Origin: Fulvivirga sediminis
Lineage (GTDB): Bacteria; Bacteroidota; Bacteroidia; Cytophagales; Cyclobacteriaceae
DNA: 64,000 nucleotides
Direction of reading: 5' to 3'
NCBI RefSeq assembly: GCF_016757215.1
Contig: NZ_JAESIY010000004.1
Coordinates: 248,001 to 312,000, forward strand
Both the position numbers and the translations under genes were made by a program. The notes under the pieces were generated by a model, which did no database searches, had not been told where the DNA came from, and worked only from the letters and a program-made list of their open reading frames with translations. Positions 9,386 through 19,670 of the stretch are shown here, one piece after another. The first letter of the stretch is position 1; each line of letters starts with the position of its first letter.

Positions 9386-10789
9386 ATGGCTGAAAACTTT
9401 AAGAAAAAAGAAGAAAACGAACTCGTAAAAAGGTTCGAAGATCATATAAAAAACAGAGCTAATTATTTTTTTGAACTCGAAGGGTTTGAACAGATAATAG
9501 GTATCTACTTGGATAGAGGACAATATAAAAAAGCCCTTACAGCGGTTAATATTGCAGCTGATCAGTATCCATTCTCTACAGAATTACTCATCACTAAGGC
9601 TCAAATACTATCTAATCTAGAAGAATACAATGAGGCTTTAGAATTACTGGATAAAGCAGAATCATTCCAGCCTAATGATGCTGAAATATACTTTCTACAA
9701 GGATCAATATTTTCTTTGAGGGCAGACTATGATGCCGCTATAGAAGCCTATCTCAAAGCACTTCCTTTCACTGAAGAGCGAGATGAAGTTTTTTATAGTA
9801 TAGGACTGGCTCATCAAAGCAAAGAAGAATACTTAGAGGCTATCAAAGCCTACAAAACGGCCATTGAGGAAAACATCCTGCATGATGGAGCCCTCTATGA
9901 GTTAGCTTATTGCCTTGACCTTTGTGGTGAATTGGAGAGTAGTATTTCGTACTATAAAAAATTTATAGACGCTGACCCTTACTCTCAAGCTGCCTGGTAT
10001 AACCTGGGCATAGTATATAACAAGCTTGGAGAATATGAAAATGCAATAGGAGCCTACGAATATGCTGTAGTTATTGAAGAAAATTTCTCTTCAGCATACT
10101 TTAACATGGGAAATACCTACCTACAAATGGAGAAATTTCCTAAAGCACTAGATGCATATATAAAAACTCTTGATATAGAAGGACCTAGCCCCGAAGTATA
10201 TTGTCAAATAGCCATTGTTTATGAAAACATGGAGCAATATGAGTTAGGTCTAAAATACTTTCAAAAAGCTACAAAATTAGATAATCTATACGATGAAGCA
10301 TGGTTTGGTGCAGGAAAATGCCTGTTCCAACAAGAAAAGTGGTATCAATCCTTGCATTTCTACAATAAAGCACTGAAACTTGACCACGAAAATGCAGAGT
10401 ACTGGAAGGCTGTGGCACAAACAGAATATAATATAGGCAATATAGTATCTAGCATAGATGCTTATGAAGAAGCAAGTATGCTCACTCCTGATGACAAAGA
10501 AATCTGGATGGACTGGTCCTATATTTATTACGAGCAAGGAGAATATGAAAAAGCAATTGAACTCATTTTAAGTGGCCTAGAAGAGGCTCCAGACGCCCCT
10601 GAGTATTTTTACAGGCTTACCGCTTATCTAATAAGTGCCGGAAAATATAAAGAAGCCTTTAATTATCTAGAAAATGCCTTAATTTTGGACTTTGATATGC
10701 ATGAAGTTCTTCTTGAGTTTTTCCCTCGGTTAGAAACTCAAAAAGCATTGTATAAAATCATTAACCAATTTAGAAAAGAAAATTCATAA
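9386..10789 (+). CDS. Tetratricopeptide-repeat protein, 467 residues
   Basis: A soluble protein built almost wholly of TPR units: from about residue 40 to 450 the pattern W/Y..G/A..Y....Y..A...Y..A/P recurs about every 34 residues (for example AWYNLGIVYNKLGEYENAI and AYFNMGNTYLQMEKFPKAL), roughly 11-12 repeats. There is no signal peptide or membrane segment, so it is probably a cytoplasmic scaffold. The stop codon TAA overlaps the ATG of the next gene (TAATG at 10787), which ties it to the comA-like, popT-like and aroE genes. The ribosome site GAGGAG precedes the start. Partner unknown. Confidence 0.88.
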   Translation: MAENFKKKEENELVKRFEDHIKNRANYFFELEGFEQIIGIYLDRGQYKKALTAVNIAADQYPFSTELLITKAQILSNLEEYNEALELLDKAESFQPNDAEIYFLQGSIFSLRADYDAAIEAYLKALPFTEERDEVFYSIGLAHQSKEEYLEAIKAYKTAIEENILHDGALYELAYCLDLCGELESSISYYKKFIDADPYSQAAWYNLGIVYNKLGEYENAIGAYEYAVVIEENFSSAYFNMGNTYLQMEKFPKALDAYIKTLDIEGPSPEVYCQIAIVYENMEQYELGLKYFQKATKLDNLYDEAWFGAGKCLFQQEKWYQSLHFYNKALKLDHENAEYWKAVAQTEYNIGNIVSSIDAYEEASMLTPDDKEIWMDWSYIYYEQGEYEKAIELILSGLEEAPDAPEYFYRLTAYLISAGKYKEAFNYLENALILDFDMHEVLLEFFPRLETQKALYKIINQFRKENS

Positions 10790-11562
10790 TGAATTATACT
10801 TTGAAAAACGTTCCTGAGCGCACTATTAAGCCCAGGCAATATGGCTTTACTATGGCCATGGACAAAGGTCTAAGCATAAGAGAAGCAGAAGATTTTATTA
10901 GCATCTGCGGTGATTATGTAGATATTGTGAAATTTGGCTGGGCCACGTCCTATGTAACTCCAAATCTTAAAGAAAAAATCAAGGTCTATCACGATGCTGG
11001 TATTCCTGTATATTTTGGAGGAACCTTATTTGAAGCTTTTATCACAAGAGGTCAATTTGATGACTACAGAAAAGTGCTGGATAAATATGATTTACAGTAC
11101 GCAGAAGTGTCAGATGGTTCTATTGAGTTAGATCATGATAAAAAGTGTGATTACATTCATAAGCTTTCTGAGCAAGTCACAGTACTTTCTGAAGTTGGCT
11201 CCAAGGATGAAGAAAAAATCATTCCTCCATATCAGTGGATTAAACTGATGCAGGAAGAACTAGATGCAGGAGCATGGAAGGTTATCGGTGAAGCAAGAGA
11301 AAGTGGAAATGTAGGCCTATTTAGATCTACAGGAGAAGTAAGATCCGGTTTGGTTCAGGAAATTTTAACAAAAATACCATTTGAAAAAATCATTTGGGAA
11401 GCTCCACAAAAAGCACAGCAAGTGTGGTTCATTAAGCTTTTAGGCTCTAATGTTAACCTTGGAAACATAGCTCCAAATGAAATAATACCACTAGAAACAA
11501 TCAGGTTGGGATTAAGGGGAGATACATTTAATCATTTTCTTTCATTACAGAATAACCTATAA
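10789..11562 (+). CDS. Phosphosulfolactate synthase-like protein (ComA family)
   Basis: A predicted TIM-barrel enzyme of 257 residues in the ComA family, which in archaea and Bacillus adds sulfite to phosphoenolpyruvate to make phosphosulfolactate. Visible family segments include RQYGFTMAMDKGL, DYVDIVKFGWATSY, PVYFGGTLFE, EVSDGSIEL, LSEVGSKDEE and KVIGEARESGNVG. Its presence does not show coenzyme M synthesis; no comB or comC is nearby. In Bacteroidetes, sulfolactate-type intermediates could feed sulfonolipid or sulfoacid metabolism, but that is inference. It is translationally coupled to the TPR gene upstream and 12 bases from the next gene. Confidence 0.85.
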   Translation: MNYTLKNVPERTIKPRQYGFTMAMDKGLSIREAEDFISICGDYVDIVKFGWATSYVTPNLKEKIKVYHDAGIPVYFGGTLFEAFITRGQFDDYRKVLDKYDLQYAEVSDGSIELDHDKKCDYIHKLSEQVTVLSEVGSKDEEKIIPPYQWIKLMQEELDAGAWKVIGEARESGNVGLFRSTGEVRSGLVQEILTKIPFEKIIWEAPQKAQQVWFIKLLGSNVNLGNIAPNEIIPLETIRLGLRGDTFNHFLSLQNNL

Positions 11563-11574
11563 TTCCGACATCTA

Positions 11575-12516
11575 ATGAGCAAATATAAAAAGAGCTTACT
11601 CATATACCTTAAAGGTTTAGGTATGGGTGGAGCTGACGTAGTACCGGGTGTATCAGGTGGTACTATTGCATTTATAACAGGTATCTATGAAGAATTACTA
11701 GACTCTATTAAAGCTGTAGATCTTGATGCCTTTAAATTATTGCTCAAGTTTAAAATAAAAGAGTTTTGGAAAAAGATTAATGGCAACTTCTTGTTGCCAC
11801 TTTTTCTGGGCATTATCACCAGTTTAGCTACTCTTTCAAAAATCATTTTGTACCTCCTGGATAATCACCCCATTCCAATATGGTCATTTTTCTTTGGTTT
11901 AATTATCATCTCTGCAATTTTAGTATTAAGAGAAGTAAAAGAGTGGAAAGCTGGTGTATTTGTATCGCTTATTTTAGGTGTAATTATCGCTTATTTTATA
12001 ACTGGAGCTACACCTGCCGACACGCCTACTGATGCATGGTTCATATTTATATCAGGCGCTATTGCTATTTGTGCTATGATTTTACCAGGTATATCTGGTT
12101 CCTTTATCCTTTTAGTTTTAGGCAAATATGAGTACATATTTAAAGCACTTAGCAATTTAGACGTTGTAACTATTCTAATTTTTGCAGCAGGTTGTGTTAC
12201 TGGCTTGCTTTCTTTTGTAAGAGTTATTTCGTGGTTATTAAAAAAATATCACAATCTAGCTATTGCCTTATTAGCCGGCTTTATGCTAGGCTCGCTTAAC
12301 AAAGTATGGCCATGGAAAATACCCACTGCTTACAGAGTAAATCATCATGGAGAGCAAGTGGTATCTTTCACCAAAAATGTGCTTCCTACTGAGTACTTGG
12401 AGCATTTCAACAAAGACCCTCAAATTTTGATATCCATAGTCTTCTTAGCGGTAGGTATTCTTTTGGTGGTTTTGATTGAAAAAATAGCAAACTACAAAGT
12501 AAAGCCAGCTAAATAA
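11575..12516 (+). CDS. popT: DUF368 membrane protein, PopT-type undecaprenyl-phosphate translocase
   Basis: A polytopic membrane protein of 313 residues with about 8 hydrophobic segments. The DUF368 signature near the N-terminus is KGLGMGGADVVPGVSGGTIAFITGIYEELL, read here in two halves, and an internal copy (AICAMILPGISGSFILLVLGKYE) forms the pseudo-symmetric repeat. The family was shown in other bacteria to recycle undecaprenyl phosphate across the membrane (PopT), which fits a genome with peptidoglycan and exopolysaccharide synthesis. The stop codon overlaps the aroE start (TAATG at 12514). Confidence 0.9.
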   Translation: MSKYKKSLLIYLKGLGMGGADVVPGVSGGTIAFITGIYEELLDSIKAVDLDAFKLLLKFKIKEFWKKINGNFLLPLFLGIITSLATLSKIILYLLDNHPIPIWSFFFGLIIISAILVLREVKEWKAGVFVSLILGVIIAYFITGATPADTPTDAWFIFISGAIAICAMILPGISGSFILLVLGKYEYIFKALSNLDVVTILIFAAGCVTGLLSFVRVISWLLKKYHNLAIALLAGFMLGSLNKVWPWKIPTAYRVNHHGEQVVSFTKNVLPTEYLEHFNKDPQILISIVFLAVGILLVVLIEKIANYKVKPAK

Positions 12517-13256
12517 TGGTTGAATTTGGTCTGATAGGTAAAAAGCTCTCTCATTCCTTTTCCAAGGATTACTTTTCTAAAAAATTCATGAAACTAGGTC
12601 TAAGTAATTATACTTATGAGCTTTTTCCTTTGGCAGATATTAGCCAGTTGACCAATTTGATTAAAGATCACTCAGAGCTAAAAGGTCTCAATGTAACTAT
12701 ACCATACAAGCAAGAGATTCTTCCATACTTAAATTCCGTTGACCCAACCGCAGAGGCAGTAGGAGCGGTAAATGTGGTAAAAATAGAAAGAGGAGAACTT
12801 ATTGGCTATAACTCTGATTTTCTAGGCTTTAAACAATCTTTAGAACAATGGCTCCCTGGCAAGCATAAATTTAAAGCTCTGATTTTAGGTACAGGTGGGG
12901 CTAGCAAAGCTGTAGCTGCAGCTCTTCAATCAATGGATATTCCTTTTCAATATGTATCTAGAACAAACTCTGCTACAGCTATAAGCTACAATACTCTTAA
13001 GCTAAATAGTGATTATATTAAAGGGTTCAATCTAATTATCAATACAACTCCCTTAGGCATGTCGCCTAATACCGAAGAATATCCAGATATACCTTACAGC
13101 GAACTCACCGCGAACCATTTTCTTTATGATCTAATATATAATCCTGAAGAAACTCAATTTTTACTTCATGGTAAAACCATGGGATGCAACACTAAGAATG
13201 GATTGGAAATGCTGCATATTCAAGCTGAAAAATCTTGGGAGATCTGGAATTCGTAA
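12516..13256 (+). CDS. aroE: Shikimate dehydrogenase
   Basis: AroE reduces 3-dehydroshikimate to shikimate with NADPH in aromatic amino-acid synthesis. The 246-residue length is normal for Bacteroidetes. The substrate domain shows GLIGKKLSHSFSKDYF, GLNVTIPYK with the catalytic lysine, and GAVNVVK. The nucleotide domain shows LGTGGASKAVAAAL and NTTPLGMSP. It is the last gene of the TPR operon; 289 bases without a recognisable gene or terminator separate it from the polyketide synthase. Confidence 0.95.
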   Translation: MVEFGLIGKKLSHSFSKDYFSKKFMKLGLSNYTYELFPLADISQLTNLIKDHSELKGLNVTIPYKQEILPYLNSVDPTAEAVGAVNVVKIERGELIGYNSDFLGFKQSLEQWLPGKHKFKALILGTGGASKAVAAALQSMDIPFQYVSRTNSATAISYNTLKLNSDYIKGFNLIINTTPLGMSPNTEEYPDIPYSELTANHFLYDLIYNPEETQFLLHGKTMGCNTKNGLEMLHIQAEKSWEIWNS

Positions 13257-13545
13257 CTATAAGTTGCTCTCCTAATCACCTCAATCACAGCTAAGCTAAT
13301 CATTTGATAATCAAAGAATTTATCTTTTCAATAGTTATTACTTCGATTATATTTTGTAACCAATTTATGTGATAATATCCTCCATACAACTCTTTATGGG
13401 AGATCAATAGCCAACTCTACACGCCTATCTAAAATCATTTAAAATACGCATTTATATTACCTAAGTAGGTTATGGGATTAACTAATTATAACTTTTTATA
13501 CCAAAACCTATAATTTCATAGATGGAAAATTAATTACCATCGACG

Positions 13546-16500
13546 ATGATACCAGGGAGAAGTGAAAATGTGGGGAAATGTGTAAAACCGATTGCCATTG
13601 TTGGACTTTCATGCAGATTTCCTAAAGCACATAACTTGCAAGAGTTTTGGAATATGCTAGAAAAAGGAATTGACGCAGTAGAAAAAATTCCAATTAGCCG
13701 CTGGGATATTGAAGAATATTACGATCCAGATAAGTCCGTTCCTGATAAGACTCACCAAAGGCATGCTGCCATGCTGGAAGATCTGGATAAATTCGACCCA
13801 TTCTTTTTTAACATTTCTCCTGCCGAGGCTGCTGAAATGACGCCTTCTCAAAAGCTCATGATGGAGCTCACTTGGGAATGCATAGAAAACAGCAACATAC
13901 CTTATAACCAACTTGCAGGTCAAAAAATAGGGGTATATGTAGGCAATATTTGGAGTGATTTTGAACATCTTAGAAAACATAAAAATGCAGAAGTATCCTC
14001 CCACTCTGCAATGGGGCAATCTGCAAATATTATTGCTAACCGCATTTCATATTTCTTTGGTTTCAAGGGTCCTAGCCTAGTAGTAGATACCGGCTGCTCA
14101 TCTTCTTTAGTAGCTTTGCATCTATCATGTCAGGCGCTATGGGATAACAGCATCAGCCATGCCATTGTTGGAGGCGTTAATCACACACTGGATCCTGATC
14201 AAAACATTCTACTATCTAAGTTTGGAGGACTTTCTTCTAAAGGTAGCTGTAGCACCTTTGACGCTGCTGCAGATGGTTTTGTAAGAGGTGAAGGAGGAGG
14301 GATTATCTTATTAAAAAGACTTGAAGATGCGGAAAGAGACGGTGATCATATCTTTGCAGTAATAAGAGGTAGTGCTATGAATAATAACGGGTTTAATGAA
14401 AACTTACCCGCTACCAGCACTGCCGGACAAAAAGAAGTTTTGGCAGATGCATACAAAAACTCAGGTATAGCTCCTGAAGAAGTTCATTATGTAGAAGCAC
14501 ACGGAACTGGCACTAAACTAGGTGACCCTACTGAGTGCAGAGCACTAGGAGAGTTTTTCGGTAAACATCGAAAAGCCCCTCTTCATATTGGTTCAGTTAA
14601 AACAAATATTGGACATCTTGAGGGGGCAGCTGGTATGGCTGGCTTGATAAAAACCATTCTAGCTATCAACAAAAGAAAGCTGCCTAAAAACCTTCACTTT
14701 AATACCCCCAATCCTAATATCGATTTTGAAAATCTTAAGCTCAAAGTTCAGGATGAATTAACTGATTGGCCTGCACCTTTCACGGAAAGCTTAAAAGCCG
14801 GCGTTAATTCCTTTGGATGGGGAGGCACTAATGCCCATACCGTAATAGAAGAATATACCCCAAAAGCATGTAGCATCAGTTTAGAAAAGTATGATCATGC
14901 AAAATATCTATTGCCGCTATCTGCCAGGTCTGAACAGGCTTTCTTTAAAAATATAGAAAACACTCTGCATTACCTTAGGACTCAGGTTAATGGCGTTTCT
15001 TATCAGTTTAAAAACATATGTAAGCTAGCCGGTACTAAAAGGCAACATTTTGAATACCGAACCACTTTTTCTGCCGCCAATAAAGATGAGATGATTGAGC
15101 AAATGAGCTCATTTTTAACCTCCAATAAACAGTGGTCCGCCGCTATCCCTACATCAGAAAAAGATAAAATGGTTTTTGTTTTTCCTGGTCAAGGCTCTCA
15201 ATGGCTCGGAATGGGTAAGCAGCTTTTTGAAACCGAACCAGTCTTTGCGAAGACAATACTCGCTTGCAATGAAGAGTGGAATAAATATACTGACTGGTCA
15301 CTTGTAGATCAGTTATTTGCGACTGAAGATAATACGAGATTAGCTGAAATAGATGTAATACAACCTCTTCTATCAGCCGTGCAGATAGGCTTAGGAAAGC
15401 TATGGCTCTCCCTTGGTCTCATGCCTGATGCTGTAGTAGGCCACAGTATGGGAGAAGTAGCTGCTGCATATATTTCAGGAGCAATATCTTTAAACGAGGC
15501 CGCGCAGATAATCTGCACCAGAAGCAAACTCATGAAAACCGTAAGCGGTAAGGGAGGGGCAATGGCTGTAACAGAGCTTACCGTAGAACAAGCGGAAAAA
15601 CTTATTGTCCAATACCCATCTGTATCCATTGCGGTAAATAATAGCCCTAAATCAACAGTAATAGCTGGGAATGAGCTGGCCATTGAAGAGATTATAGAGG
15701 TTTTAGATAATGAGGGGAAATTTGCCAAACGCGTGAAAGTAGATGTAGCTTCACACTCATCTCAAATGGATCCGCTAAAAACGGCTTTAAAAGATAGCCT
15801 TACTATACAGCCTACTAACAGTCAGATCACTTTATACTCTACCGTTAAGAACCAGCAGCTTGCAGGAACTGAACTCACAGAAGAATACTGGGCTGACAAC
15901 CTGAGAGAAAGCGTAAAATTTGCATCTGTTATGGAGCAACTTATTCAGGATGGCTATAAAACGTTCATTGAGGTCAGTCCTCATCCTGTACTTATCACCT
16001 CAATGCAAGAGTGCCTGGAAGCGAATCAGCAAAAAGGGATAATCACATATTCTCTTTATAGAGATAAGCCTGAGCTGGATGAAATTTATAATAACCTCAC
16101 CAATCTCTTTGAAAATGGAGGCTACATACGATGGGACAAGCTATATAAAAATGTAAACTCCTACCACACATTACTTCCTAACTATGCCTTTGACAGAGCT
16201 AACTACTCTCTTACAGAACGAATACTTATTGATAAGAATAAAAATGGTCACCCTTGGATAGGGAGAGAAATAAAATTAGCTAACCTTCCTGAAATTCATT
16301 TTTGGGAAGCTCATATCAATATCAACCAGTTTCCATTCCTAAAAGACCATCAGGTAAATAATGTAATAGTACTTCCTGGGGCCAGCTATGTAGAAATGCT
16401 CTTGGCAGCACTAACTGAATTCTCCGGGTCTAACCACTGCGAAATAGTTAACCTGGAATTTAAAAATACAGTAACCTTCCAAAACAATGAATCCGTAAAA

Positions 16501-19500
16501 ATTCAACTAAAAATACACGACGAAGATAACGGACTGTCATCCTTTAAGTTTTACCATGAAAGTCAGGATCAATGGATTTTAACTGCACAGGGTCAATACC
16601 ACATTAAAGATGAAGTAAGAAGTTACAATCTGGAAAAGTTTAAGTCGGTAGCCGGAGAAATAATAGAAGGAGCAACCTACTACGAAAATCTACAAAAAAT
16701 AGGCCTTCAGTATGGTCCATTATTTCAGGGTATTTCTCAAATAATAATCGATAATGAAAACATTAAAACAACCGTAAAAGTGGACTCCAGACTGGCTGGA
16801 ATGATAAAGAAATATCACTTTCACCCAGCCATTATGGACAGTTGTTTTCAGGCCATATTTGCCAACTCTTCACAAAATAACAATGATGATTACCGAACTA
16901 CCTACCTTACTAAAATCGGTAATATTGAAGTATTTAATGACATTCCTTCTAACTCAGAACTACAAGTCAATGTAAAAATACACCCTCAAAATTCTGAAGA
17001 TCAACATAGCGAAATCGTAGCCGATTTATTTATTTATGATCAAAATGGAAATGCTCTACTCAAAGCCGACAAAGTATGTGGCAAGATATTAACCATTTCA
17101 GATTTTCATCAGGAAGATTCAGAGTGGTTTTATCAGATCAACTGGCTTAAAACAGAGCTGATCAAAAAACAGTCTACCCCAGCCAAGAAAAACTGCCTCA
17201 TTATTACAGACGCCTATACCACGGCACACCAGCTAGCTAATAAACTGATTAAAAATGGACACTCTGTAGATATTATCTGTAGCAAGATTGATCACCATGT
17301 CATTTCAGGAGTAAAGGCTCACAGGGTTAGTTTTGCAGATCCAGAACACTTAAAAAGCTCTATCCTCCAGCTAAATATGCATGACAAAGATGATGTCATC
17401 TTCTTTTTCAATAAAGAGCTTCGTCATGAGAAATTTCAAGTAAAAACAGAATCAGCTTTTCATTTGATTACGGCTCTAAAGGCAATAAATGAACTTCACC
17501 TGAAGCAATACCCTAAGCTTACGCTGGTCACTAATGGAGGCAAACCAATAGAAAGCTCAATGATAAACGTAGAGCATGCCCCCCTCATTGGACTGGGTAG
17601 AGTAATTGCTAATGAGCTCCCGCAATTTGAAACACAACAGATTGACCTTAGCTTGCACGCTAATAATGTAGAAATAGATGCCCTGGTAAATCTTTTACAG
17701 AACAAATTGGCGAAAGAGCCTGAGGTAGCCATCAGAAATAATAGCACTTACGTAGCTAGATTAGAAAGGACTAAACCTGATGTGTTTAAAATTAAAAACA
17801 CCACCTTTAGCAGCGAAGGTTATTATTTCATAACCGGATATAATGGTATAGCTTTCAGACTCGTAGAATGGATATATGAGAAAGGAGCAAGAAATTTTGT
17901 ATTGGCCAGTAGAAGCGGCAAGGTAGATGAGTATGTAAAAGAAAAAATAGACTCGCTATCTTCTCGTGGTGCTGTTTTTGATATAATTACCTGTGATGTA
18001 TCTGAGTACTTTTCACTTAAAAGCATATTTGAAACCAAGTTTAAGAAAAATAATCTAAAAGGCATTATTCATGCAGCCGGACTCATCAATGCCTCTCCCC
18101 TTGTTGAGTTAGATAGTGCTGAATACTCCAATATTCTAGCTCCAAAAGTAACAGGTGGTTGGAACTTGCACCTTCTTTCTCAAAATTATGACCTGGACAT
18201 CTTCCTTCTCTTCTCGTCAGCTTCTTCAATGATCGGACTCAGCGGCCAGGCCAGCTATGTCGCGGCCAATGCTTTTTTAGATTCTCTGGCGCAATATAGA
18301 GCCATGTTAGGGCAAACAGCTATTGCGGTAAACTGGGGAGTGATGAATGACACAGGCATGGTTGCTAACGCTCAAGATATGGCCAAATACGCTGAAGCAG
18401 AAGGCTTCATTCCTACTTCTATGCAGGAGGCTGTTAACGCCTTAGAGCATATCATTTTTCAGAAGCCTACGAATATTGGCATATTTAAAATTAAACCTGA
18501 ACAAACTGCTGAATTTTTCCCTGCATTAGGTGCCAGTAACTATTTTAGCAATCTACTAAAAAAGCAAGAACAAAACGGAAATGGTCAGAACCTACTCCAA
18601 ACTCTGGAATTATTACCAGACAAAGAAGAGAAATTATTAGCATTAGAAAACCATCTTAAACAGCTAACCTCGCAAATAATAAAAACCACGGCAGACAAGC
18701 TCTCTGCCGACATGAGGTTCAAAAGTCTAGGAATTGACTCAATAATGGCTGTGCAGTTAAGAAATAAGCTAGAGAAAGACCTCTCGCTCAAGCTTTCTGT
18801 AACCAATATCTGGGAGTATCCTACTATTGCGGAATATGCTGACTTCCTACTTAACAGAGTGATGCCAAAAGAAGAATCAGGCACGGTTATAAGCAATCCT
18901 AAAGAGTCTATACCTAAAGGCATAATTATACCAAAAAAGGCCCCTGAAGCTAAATTCCGAGTAATATGTATTCATGATGCTGGAGGTAGCGCGTCTCTAT
19001 TTCATGGTTGGGAATCACTCCTTGCGGAAGAATTAGAACTAATTATAGTAGAATTACCAGGTAGAGGAAAGCAGCTATCGCAAAAACCTTTTAATGATAT
19101 ACAAATAGCTGTTAACAAAATCATGCTCGACCTGCAAGGGTATCTGAATAAACCTTACATTATATTCGGCCATAGCATGGGAGGCCTAATAGCCTTTGAA
19201 CTTATGCGCTTACTGAGAAACAAAAAACTTAACCTTCCTCAGCAGCTTTTTGTAAGCAGCACTCCTCAACTGGCAGTATATGAAAAAGAATACCTCAACC
19301 CGAGGCAGGATACGGATCAACTTATGCTTTCTTTTCCCCATTTAAAACCAGAAAACACACCAGATCCTGAACTTCGAAAAGTATTAATAAACTTATTGAG
19401 AAACGACCTACACTTAATAGATAGCTTCAGCTACCAGTTTGAGCCTCCATTTGATTTGCCTATCACAGCAATTCATGGTGTACAGGATAACACTGTCACT

Positions 19501-19659
19501 CATGCTCAAATTCAAAACTGGAAAAATGAAACAACCAAAACATTTAAGTTAATACAGAGAAAAGGAGGGCATCACTATCTACACTATGACAGTGAATTTG
19601 TAACCCACCTGATCAACTCAGAGGTCTCTCAGTTTATAAAAATTTTAAGCAACAGGTAA
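13546..19659 (+). CDS. Stand-alone type I polyketide synthase, KS-AT-DH-KR-ACP-TE
   Basis: A one-module multienzyme of 2037 residues. KS is about 16-435 with Cys184 (DTGCSSS), His319 (EAHGTGT) and His357 (NIGHLEG). AT is about 540-850 with Ser634 (GHSMGE) and a VASH specificity motif. DH is about 915-1150 with His935 and Asp1098. A structural KR half is followed by the catalytic KR at about 1420-1620, with Tyr1571 and Asn1575, but its nucleotide loop reads TGYNGIAF instead of TGGxGGxG. ACP Ser1732 is in GIDSIMAV. The thioesterase has Ser1877 (GHSMGG), Asp1981 and His2009. It has no ER or methyltransferase domain and no loading module, so it is probably iterative and partly reducing. A lipocalin-like gene follows 11 bases later. 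The product is unknown. Confidence 0.95.
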   Translation: MIPGRSENVGKCVKPIAIVGLSCRFPKAHNLQEFWNMLEKGIDAVEKIPISRWDIEEYYDPDKSVPDKTHQRHAAMLEDLDKFDPFFFNISPAEAAEMTPSQKLMMELTWECIENSNIPYNQLAGQKIGVYVGNIWSDFEHLRKHKNAEVSSHSAMGQSANIIANRISYFFGFKGPSLVVDTGCSSSLVALHLSCQALWDNSISHAIVGGVNHTLDPDQNILLSKFGGLSSKGSCSTFDAAADGFVRGEGGGIILLKRLEDAERDGDHIFAVIRGSAMNNNGFNENLPATSTAGQKEVLADAYKNSGIAPEEVHYVEAHGTGTKLGDPTECRALGEFFGKHRKAPLHIGSVKTNIGHLEGAAGMAGLIKTILAINKRKLPKNLHFNTPNPNIDFENLKLKVQDELTDWPAPFTESLKAGVNSFGWGGTNAHTVIEEYTPKACSISLEKYDHAKYLLPLSARSEQAFFKNIENTLHYLRTQVNGVSYQFKNICKLAGTKRQHFEYRTTFSAANKDEMIEQMSSFLTSNKQWSAAIPTSEKDKMVFVFPGQGSQWLGMGKQLFETEPVFAKTILACNEEWNKYTDWSLVDQLFATEDNTRLAEIDVIQPLLSAVQIGLGKLWLSLGLMPDAVVGHSMGEVAAAYISGAISLNEAAQIICTRSKLMKTVSGKGGAMAVTELTVEQAEKLIVQYPSVSIAVNNSPKSTVIAGNELAIEEIIEVLDNEGKFAKRVKVDVASHSSQMDPLKTALKDSLTIQPTNSQITLYSTVKNQQLAGTELTEEYWADNLRESVKFASVMEQLIQDGYKTFIEVSPHPVLITSMQECLEANQQKGIITYSLYRDKPELDEIYNNLTNLFENGGYIRWDKLYKNVNSYHTLLPNYAFDRANYSLTERILIDKNKNGHPWIGREIKLANLPEIHFWEAHININQFPFLKDHQVNNVIVLPGASYVEMLLAALTEFSGSNHCEIVNLEFKNTVTFQNNESVKIQLKIHDEDNGLSSFKFYHESQDQWILTAQGQYHIKDEVRSYNLEKFKSVAGEIIEGATYYENLQKIGLQYGPLFQGISQIIIDNENIKTTVKVDSRLAGMIKKYHFHPAIMDSCFQAIFANSSQNNNDDYRTTYLTKIGNIEVFNDIPSNSELQVNVKIHPQNSEDQHSEIVADLFIYDQNGNALLKADKVCGKILTISDFHQEDSEWFYQINWLKTELIKKQSTPAKKNCLIITDAYTTAHQLANKLIKNGHSVDIICSKIDHHVISGVKAHRVSFADPEHLKSSILQLNMHDKDDVIFFFNKELRHEKFQVKTESAFHLITALKAINELHLKQYPKLTLVTNGGKPIESSMINVEHAPLIGLGRVIANELPQFETQQIDLSLHANNVEIDALVNLLQNKLAKEPEVAIRNNSTYVARLERTKPDVFKIKNTTFSSEGYYFITGYNGIAFRLVEWIYEKGARNFVLASRSGKVDEYVKEKIDSLSSRGAVFDIITCDVSEYFSLKSIFETKFKKNNLKGIIHAAGLINASPLVELDSAEYSNILAPKVTGGWNLHLLSQNYDLDIFLLFSSASSMIGLSGQASYVAANAFLDSLAQYRAMLGQTAIAVNWGVMNDTGMVANAQDMAKYAEAEGFIPTSMQEAVNALEHIIFQKPTNIGIFKIKPEQTAEFFPALGASNYFSNLLKKQEQNGNGQNLLQTLELLPDKEEKLLALENHLKQLTSQIIKTTADKLSADMRFKSLGIDSIMAVQLRNKLEKDLSLKLSVTNIWEYPTIAEYADFLLNRVMPKEESGTVISNPKESIPKGIIIPKKAPEAKFRVICIHDAGGSASLFHGWESLLAEELELIIVELPGRGKQLSQKPFNDIQIAVNKIMLDLQGYLNKPYIIFGHSMGGLIAFELMRLLRNKKLNLPQQLFVSSTPQLAVYEKEYLNPRQDTDQLMLSFPHLKPENTPDPELRKVLINLLRNDLHLIDSFSYQFEPPFDLPITAIHGVQDNTVTHAQIQNWKNETTKTFKLIQRKGGHHYLHYDSEFVTHLINSEVSQFIKILSNR

Positions 19660-19670
19660 GTTAAAAGTAA

